Source: a virus. From it: DNA of 25,813 bases. The DNA lies in the IMG/VR virus record IMGVR_UViG_3300025280_000145, positions 1 through 25,813 of that record; one strand, 5' to 3'. The notes under the pieces were generated by a model. That model did not search any database, was not told the origin of the DNA, and was given only the letters and a program-made list of their open reading frames with translations. Position numbers and translations under genes: made by a program. Positions 22,001-25,813 of the stretch are shown here, piece after piece. The stretch's first letter is position 1. Each line of letters opens with the position of its first letter.

Positions 22001-23895
22001 TCCAGATGAGAGACGAAGTCTACAGGCTATCCGAACTTCCTGCAGCCAGAGCTGCCGTTAATGATGCTACTGAAGCGACCATCAACTTCAGCAGGGGAGG
22101 GAGCAAGATAAAGATGCTAAACGATTACATACTGTTCCTTAACCCTGCTATGGAAGGAATGAAGATGCTCTATCGCCCTGGTCAGGCTCAAGGGTATCTG
22201 AGGTATTCTTCACGGCTTGCATCTGTGTCAGCAGGGCAGCTAGGGCTTACCTACTATAACATGCAGTACCCAGAGTATTTTGATATACCTTTGCACGAAA
22301 GACTAACCAGCGTTGTTGTTATGCTACCGTCTAGCGAGAAAGATTCATACGGCAACCCAGTACCCAGAAGGGTAAATATAATTCCAAAAACTCGTGAGTT
22401 TTCGGTTCTTCTTGGATCTGCAACATATATGATGGAAAAGCTCTATGCAGACAGCCCGGTTGAAACCGGCACATTTATTAAGACGCTTATACCAGAGGTC
22501 ACTCCGCTTAGTATGACAAAAACGGGATTCCCTCTACCCCCTCTCCCAGAGGCTGCGGAGTCTACCGCGGAAATAATAACCGGATATGATTTCTATAGAA
22601 ACCGAGACATAGTTCCAGAGCATCTAAAGAATCTTCCTGCTCCAGAGCAGTATCAGCCTTGGACTTCACCTGTGCTAAAGGATTTATCTGATTCTTTTGG
22701 AGATCAGGTTCCAGACAGCCTTGAGTCACCAATTATGCTGGACAAACTTTTTGAGACTTTTGGAGGGGGGGTTTTAAGAGAGGGACTAAACGCAGTTGAT
22801 CTTATATATGACTTGATAAAGGGCGGTTCAGAGCCAACAATACAAGAGCTTGCAGACGAGTACGATTCTATAGATAGCGCCGTGGACAGAAAAAGTTATA
22901 TGACGGCACTAACACCCGAGCAGCGTAAGGACGTTCTAACAGAAGTAGAAAGACCCACCAGGAGCATTGGGGGTGTCTTACAAAAGTTTCCCGGTATTGG
23001 TGGAGCGGGTCGCAGGGTTTATAAAGACTACGGAGGAGAAATCCGTCGCACAAAAGCCGAGGTCGCTGCCAGAGAAACAGAGACTGATATTGACCAGACA
23101 CGAAATGCAGGATCAGAGCTACGCTCCGTCAGGGACGATCAGCTTGAAAAGAAGAAGAGAGCAGGAACCACCGTAAACTTGATAGACCAGAGTCCATCTG
23201 GTATATCAGATAGGATACTGTGGAGAGAAGCGCATAAAAAAACTAACGCCCTGTACGAGGGCGCTCTTGTTAGTGTTAAGCTAAAGTACCCAAAGTCTAT
23301 TCAGGCCGCAGACGTAGATACAAGAAGGCGGTATTACGAGATACAACCCACAGTAGGCGAAGACACAAGAACCAGAGGGCAGGTACTTTTGTCTGAGTAT
23401 TATTCAATCCAGCCACAGGCAGAAGGACTTACTGAGCAGGATATTGCATTAGGTTTACTTGATTTTGATTTGTTCTACGAGGAAAGAGAGCAATTTAAAG
23501 ACAGCCTCTCTCCTTCTGATAAGAAGCTACTGGACGCAGAGATAAATGCAGGCAGGACCGAGGTAGAGAAAAGGTATTATTCTGACGTTGACGCTATAAG
23601 AGCATCTGGGTTCTGGGAGGTTATGCCTGTTCTTGTAGAAAACTACGGGCTTGGTGGACAGTGGGAAAAATATAAATCACTAAGAGGTATTGCCCGGTCA
23701 GAGTTCATTAAGTCTGACGAGGCAAAGATTCCTGGTATGCAGATCGGATTAAAAGAAGTTATTTCATATGCGTCTAAAGTAAGAGATAAAATGAGAATGG
23801 ATAACCCAGAACTTGAGCAAAAGCTACTGTACTGGGGATTCTACCAAACGCCTGCTATTGAAAAGGTATCAACAAGGCGAAGGCTAGGCATCTAA
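19069..23895 (+). CDS. Giant polyvalent-like virion protein (1608 aa)
   Basis: 1608 residues. The N-terminal 150 hold helices and then a hydrophobic Gly/Ala segment (VELIPGVGIAGGVTKLGLG, about 170-190) and an Ala-rich helix. Residues about 240-410 are Pro-rich, with PGMLEE repeated twice and VPEGI four times. From about 420 the protein is a long charged helical array. NSWRKALLVSYNPAFALANT (about 765-784) followed by LNDTLVAFFSRG resembles LPD38, a large-polyvalent-protein-associated domain of phage internal virion proteins. The C-terminal 400 are helical, with YYSIQPQ and LLDFDLFYEERE segments. No peptidase or nuclease motif was found. Such giants are typically packaged and ejected with DNA. 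It starts at the stop of the preceding gene and ends before a separate promoter. The ejection role is inferred. Confidence 0.75.
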   Translation: MVMPPNQRYKAVAPEPVNWWDRIRSLGGIGPGRNILPMARMYRDALPDMWANFRDTAPQQVTSVNPLTGEFWRSALEISKGQAMPVLQRAAELPAIKALGTWGEIVEPGAAAAFANVPGLRKPGVVERQRQLREAGYGPLESVQAAYRQAKGAGEIPWWQSAGVEAVLDPVELIPGVGIAGGVTKLGLGAGRAGLRAATGVAAREAAEAAAEAAAREARVVAPMLEATPRQVGRDVAGLFPAPPKPPMEPVQAPLDPSVMARTAQQLEFPPALDPSPRFMPDQPLFRNLGVQSQFPEQRVLPGMLEETAERIGMDPSIRVPGMLEEIARLDPMEQATRDQLQRWIAGTKVSYPREVFRPQKGLIPPGRTPALQAVPEGIVPEGIVPEGIVPEGPPPPRGPAVPEGAIPEDVRPPAPPSRWNKFMQQWHDKYWVSRGFRGGVGALKRIKPDKADEISELNFNVLVNQHPQIGPMAMIEADDVQKIAGVRAPGLAERKDFIDLVGKMQAIRHAPEVFMEFPGRNIYGQYKKADFEPGGLLDTELKNLGRDAAESEQLYQELTEAADEFRLAYKKIRDENVAEGFYSQELSDLLQNRYPWYSPIHLIDRDYAPGEISRWVQDAKIPLKRLTEEGTEGLLANPMETLRKTLISHKHRILTNKIKRTMIEDAKYANHPGLREITDPSEAARLLKGAADVGDIPLERGGIKGEINYEAMFRRKEDPKNALSYFDPNEPGVKKVVEVGEDLYNEAQFLYHFKDARNILTGFNSWRKALLVSYNPAFALANTLNDTLVAFFSRGIMPWQSFSKLKKTLLDMQTDPLGRLYMVTGGRGKFYEKDPLDAIREAAGDPRTPWAKAIKDIPRMIKGRRAEEYSPAQLADDAKVIKDAGGDPSTATEAVRKINAGWNRFIKQPLERVGQSGELAPRMVAFENKMNELAPGWADELYVLRPGKWLQRMGIRLKVRTPRDKLPVSDPDYRTPIQMRDEVYRLSELPAARAAVNDATEATINFSRGGSKIKMLNDYILFLNPAMEGMKMLYRPGQAQGYLRYSSRLASVSAGQLGLTYYNMQYPEYFDIPLHERLTSVVVMLPSSEKDSYGNPVPRRVNIIPKTREFSVLLGSATYMMEKLYADSPVETGTFIKTLIPEVTPLSMTKTGFPLPPLPEAAESTAEIITGYDFYRNRDIVPEHLKNLPAPEQYQPWTSPVLKDLSDSFGDQVPDSLESPIMLDKLFETFGGGVLREGLNAVDLIYDLIKGGSEPTIQELADEYDSIDSAVDRKSYMTALTPEQRKDVLTEVERPTRSIGGVLQKFPGIGGAGRRVYKDYGGEIRRTKAEVAARETETDIDQTRNAGSELRSVRDDQLEKKKRAGTTVNLIDQSPSGISDRILWREAHKKTNALYEGALVSVKLKYPKSIQAADVDTRRRYYEIQPTVGEDTRTRGQVLLSEYYSIQPQAEGLTEQDIALGLLDFDLFYEEREQFKDSLSPSDKKLLDAEINAGRTEVEKRYYSDVDAIRASGFWEVMPVLVENYGLGGQWEKYKSLRGIARSEFIKSDEAKIPGMQIGLKEVISYASKVRDKMRMDNPELEQKLLYWGFYQTPAIEKVSTRRRLGI
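20191..20249 (+). repeat. 15-bp tandem repeat within the giant gene
   Basis: GTTCCAGAAGGGATA is repeated exactly at 20191, 20206 and 20221, with a fourth copy complete for 14 bases at 20236. It encodes VPEGI units in a Pro-rich linker. Identical copies imply recent expansion by slippage, and frame is kept. Confidence 0.85.
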
Positions 23896-23906
23896 TTGCG
23901 ATTAGA
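23891..23906 (+). terminator. Weak hairpin at the end of the giant gene
   Basis: TCTAAT (23891-23896) and ATTAGA (23901-23906) pair across TGCG, overlapping the TAA stop. TTCTTG follows, too short a T-run for a confident terminator. It could give partial termination before the capsid promoter. Confidence 0.25.
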
Positions 23907-23909
23907 TTC

Positions 23910-23939
23910 TTGACAAATACCACATATTGTGGTTAATCT
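23910..23939 (+). promoter_or_regulatory. Promoter with palindromic spacer before the capsid genes
   Basis: A perfect TTGACA (23910-23915) is followed after 17-18 nt by TTAATC/TAATCT, a weak -10. The spacer contains ACCACA-TAT-TGTGGT (23919-23933), a 6-bp inverted repeat around three bases, the position where a dimeric regulator can block or realign the promoter. It lies in the only gap of the late operon (23896-23967), upstream of the scaffold and capsid genes, which need the highest expression. Confidence 0.5.
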
Positions 23940-23967
23940 TTGAAGAATAAGGGAGGGATATAGGTAT

Positions 23968-24756
23968 ATGGTTACAGATAATACAGAGCAAGTAGCTACG
24001 ACAACAGAGACTCCTACGGCCCCAGAGGCCGGAGGTGACGCTGTTGCCGAGCAGACAGAAACGCCTCTTGAAACTACTGAGGCCACGGCGCCAGAGGCTA
24101 CCGCACAGCCAGCAACCGAAGAAGCACCAGCTCCTACGGCTGCCACGGCTCCCCCTGCCGAGGTTGCTACTGAGCCGGTTCCCGGTACGGCTGAACCTGC
24201 CACCGCACCTGCGACACCGCAGTACACGCCAGAGCAGTTAGCTAGGATGCAACAGGACCTTGCTCAATATGAACAGGTTCAACGCAGGGCGGCACTACAG
24301 GGACAGGCTGACACATACAGAACCCAGCTAGAACAGCAGGGCTACCAGCCAGAGCAGGCTCAGGCTTTGTCTGCACAGTATATGCAGAGTGAGGAGCGCC
24401 AGCAGGAACTTATACAGCAGGCGCAAAGGTACGGAGATCATCTACAGGGAAAGCAGCAAGCCGCTGAAAAGATGGCAAAGATGTATAAACTGGGGATAGA
24501 TGATCTGGTTGAACTGCGTAGGTATGATGATCCACAATCTATGGAAAACGCAGCCAAGACGATTTCACACAATAGGCAGCGAGATGCGGAACTGTCGGCT
24601 CTCAAGCAGTCGCAAGTTCCACCGCAGCAAGTAGACAACAGTCAGGGTAGTCCAGAAGTGGCTGCTGATGAGGGAAGCTGGCTGGATCGGTATAATAGCG
24701 GAGACAGGACAGCTAACGCTGTTGCTGCTGCCAGAAGGGCAGCGGGTCTTCAATAA
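23968..24756 (+). CDS. Scaffold-like protein
   Basis: 262 residues. The first 85 are almost only Thr, Ala, Pro, Glu and Val, acidic and disordered. Residues about 88-165 are a Gln/Glu/Ala-rich coiled coil (LARMQQDLAQYEQVQRRAAL onward), then a mixed helical part and a basic C-terminal helix (NAVAAARRAAGLQ) that could contact the capsid protein. This composition and the place directly before the major capsid gene fit an internal scaffold. No protease domain is fused to it and none is recognised nearby. GGGAGGG lies about 10 nt before the ATG. Similar low-complexity proteins of other functions exist, so the call rests on position and shape. Confidence 0.7.
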   Translation: MVTDNTEQVATTTETPTAPEAGGDAVAEQTETPLETTEATAPEATAQPATEEAPAPTAATAPPAEVATEPVPGTAEPATAPATPQYTPEQLARMQQDLAQYEQVQRRAALQGQADTYRTQLEQQGYQPEQAQALSAQYMQSEERQQELIQQAQRYGDHLQGKQQAAEKMAKMYKLGIDDLVELRRYDDPQSMENAAKTISHNRQRDAELSALKQSQVPPQQVDNSQGSPEVAADEGSWLDRYNSGDRTANAVAAARRAAGLQ

Positions 24757-24776
24757 TCTAGTCAGGAGGATATAGT

Positions 24777-25646
24777 ATGGCTCAGACAGCGACAACTGGT
24801 AATTTGGAAAATGCCCAGAAGATTATAATCGCAGCGTCTCGATATACGGAGGAGCATAACGCTCCTGCTATGGCACTAATCGAGTCTTTCACGCTTCCGT
24901 CGGGGGCAAAGCAGCAGACCGTTCCGAAAGTGAATCAGATGACAATATCTGATCTTCAGGACGGAGTAGACATAATTGATGAAGAAGATATAGGTATGAC
25001 CACGGTTGATCTCACTGCTAGTGAGGTTGGTGCAAAGGTTATATTGACTGACAAACTTGTCAGGCAGTCAGCAGAGAATGTTTTCTCCATCGTGGGAAGA
25101 CAGCTCGGTGACGGCATGGCGAGAAAGAAAGATACTGACGTACATGCACTGTACTCAGGTCTTAATGGCGGGACTACGCTTGGAGCAGCAGGTGCAACCT
25201 TTAGCCTAGCTAACGTAGCTGCATCTATTTCCTATGCGAAGGCAAACAAGTTTGGTTCCCAGCTTTACATTCTCCAGCATCCTAATGCTGTATTTGATAT
25301 CGCAAATACTGCGGTAACTGCATCAGCTACCTACCCTGTTCCAAAGGGATGGTCTGAGGACTTGCTCGGAGAGTTCTTTAGTGGGCTTAGGCCACTCAAC
25401 GGTGTTCCCATCTTTGAAGATGGAAACCTTAGCGTTGATGCTAGTGACGATGCTATTGGCGTTATCGCTGACAAGAGCGCACTTTGTGTACTAAAGAGCG
25501 TTGACACCAAGACAGAGCGACAAAGAGATGCGTCTCTCAGAGCAACGGAATTGGTCATGGTGGCCGACTACGGAGTATTTGAGCTTGACGATTCTCGTGG
25601 AGCAGCTATGACTTATGATGCTGCTGCGATAACTACATCTGCATAG
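24777..25646 (+). CDS. Major capsid protein (HK97-fold type)
   Basis: 289 residues. After a short N-terminal arm, the sequence shows the style of a HK97-fold capsid: TVPKVNQMTISDLQDGVDI, then EVGAKVILTDKLVRQSAENVFSIVGRQLG (the long spine helix, about 83-111), the QLYILQHPNAVFDI strand-helix pair (about 161-174), and GVPIFEDGNLSVDASDDAIGVIADKSAL (about 211-238). The ending ADYGVFELDDSRGAAMTYDAA is typical of small phage capsid proteins that finish on a beta-strand followed by a flexible Ala/Thr tail. AGGAGG precedes the ATG. It follows the scaffold gene by 20 nt. The family is recognised by pattern and context, not by search. Confidence 0.82.
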   Translation: MAQTATTGNLENAQKIIIAASRYTEEHNAPAMALIESFTLPSGAKQQTVPKVNQMTISDLQDGVDIIDEEDIGMTTVDLTASEVGAKVILTDKLVRQSAENVFSIVGRQLGDGMARKKDTDVHALYSGLNGGTTLGAAGATFSLANVAASISYAKANKFGSQLYILQHPNAVFDIANTAVTASATYPVPKGWSEDLLGEFFSGLRPLNGVPIFEDGNLSVDASDDAIGVIADKSALCVLKSVDTKTERQRDASLRATELVMVADYGVFELDDSRGAAMTYDAAAITTSA

Positions 25647-25661
25647 TACCAAGGGAGGACT

Positions 25662-25813
25662 ATGATGGTAACTACCTCAGAGAGACAGAAGCAGAGGAAG
25701 GAACTTGGAGAGGCCGGATATGCTTGGGATTATGTTGACGGATGGCCACCCAAGACCAACCTCTATAGACATGCACCGGGGCTTAGTGCTACCGGAGAGA
25801 CAGTATTTCCAGT
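25662..25813 (+). CDS. Unidentified late protein (partial, N-terminus)
   Basis: 50 residues before the window ends: MMVTTSERQKQRKELGEAGY, then AWDYVDGWPPKTNLYRHA and a Gly/Thr-rich part. GGGAGG stands before two consecutive ATG codons (25662 and 25665); the second has better spacing. The Trp/Tyr/Pro-rich segment after a basic helix is not one I can assign. By position after the capsid gene it may be a small head or head-tail protein. Confidence 0.6.
   Translation, partial: MMVTTSERQKQRKELGEAGYAWDYVDGWPPKTNLYRHAPGLSATGETVFP

Noticed and set aside
23892-24227. 111-codon minus-strand Val/Ala/Gly frame
   Set aside because: Antisense of the Thr/Ala/Pro/Glu-rich scaffold N-terminus; it also runs over the promoter before the scaffold gene.

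Overview
The window is part of the genome of a tailed double-stranded DNA phage (Caudoviricetes type). The host is not resolved. Purine-rich Shine-Dalgarno sites sit before most genes and TTGACA-type promoters are visible, which points to a bacterial host using a sigma70-like factor. Genes are packed with 1-, 4- or 8-nt stop/start overlaps. I see no integrase, lysis or tail-fibre gene here, so lifestyle cannot be judged.

Layout. (1) Bases 1-103 hold the last codons of a rightward gene, which meets the leftward block head-on across a hairpin (110-149). (2) Bases 245-10257, all on the minus strand, form an early/replication/host-takeover block. Read in transcription order from the right it carries a tiny acidic peptide, a small hypothetical, an ArdC-type antirestriction protein, a GDWGD/FPxEY small protein, several small Cys-rich putative zinc proteins, a C5-cytosine-methyltransferase-like protein and a second methyltransferase broken by a +1 frame change. 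It continues with a possible SSB-like protein, an archaeo-eukaryotic-type Prim-Pol primase carrying a DnaG-like CHC2 zinc finger at its C-terminus, a RecA/RepA-like helicase, a TubC-N-like protein, a RusA-like resolvase and a PD-(D/E)XK-like protein. (3) Bases 10258-11062 are a divergent control region with no convincing larger gene. It has a leftward promoter with a perfect palindromic operator at its start site, an AT-rich tract, phased CTTTAAGA repeats, further palindromes, a strong hairpin and a rightward promoter; it is a candidate origin and switch. (4) Bases 11063-25813, plus strand, form the packaging and virion block: a small HTH protein, a hypothetical, terminase small and large subunits, portal with a collagen-like tail, three putative virion proteins sharing a DWL-type module, a 1608-residue polyvalent-like giant protein, a separately promoted scaffold-like protein, the major capsid protein and the start of the next gene.

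How it fits together. The leftward block would protect incoming DNA (ArdC, methyltransferases) and copy it (primase, helicase, resolvase). The rightward block packages it and builds the head. Most unusual are the primase architecture, the roughly 8.7 kb of large virion genes between portal and scaffold, the related virion modules, the frame-broken methyltransferase, an atypical tRNA-like element at 5726-5836, and operator-like palindromes placed on three promoters or leaders.
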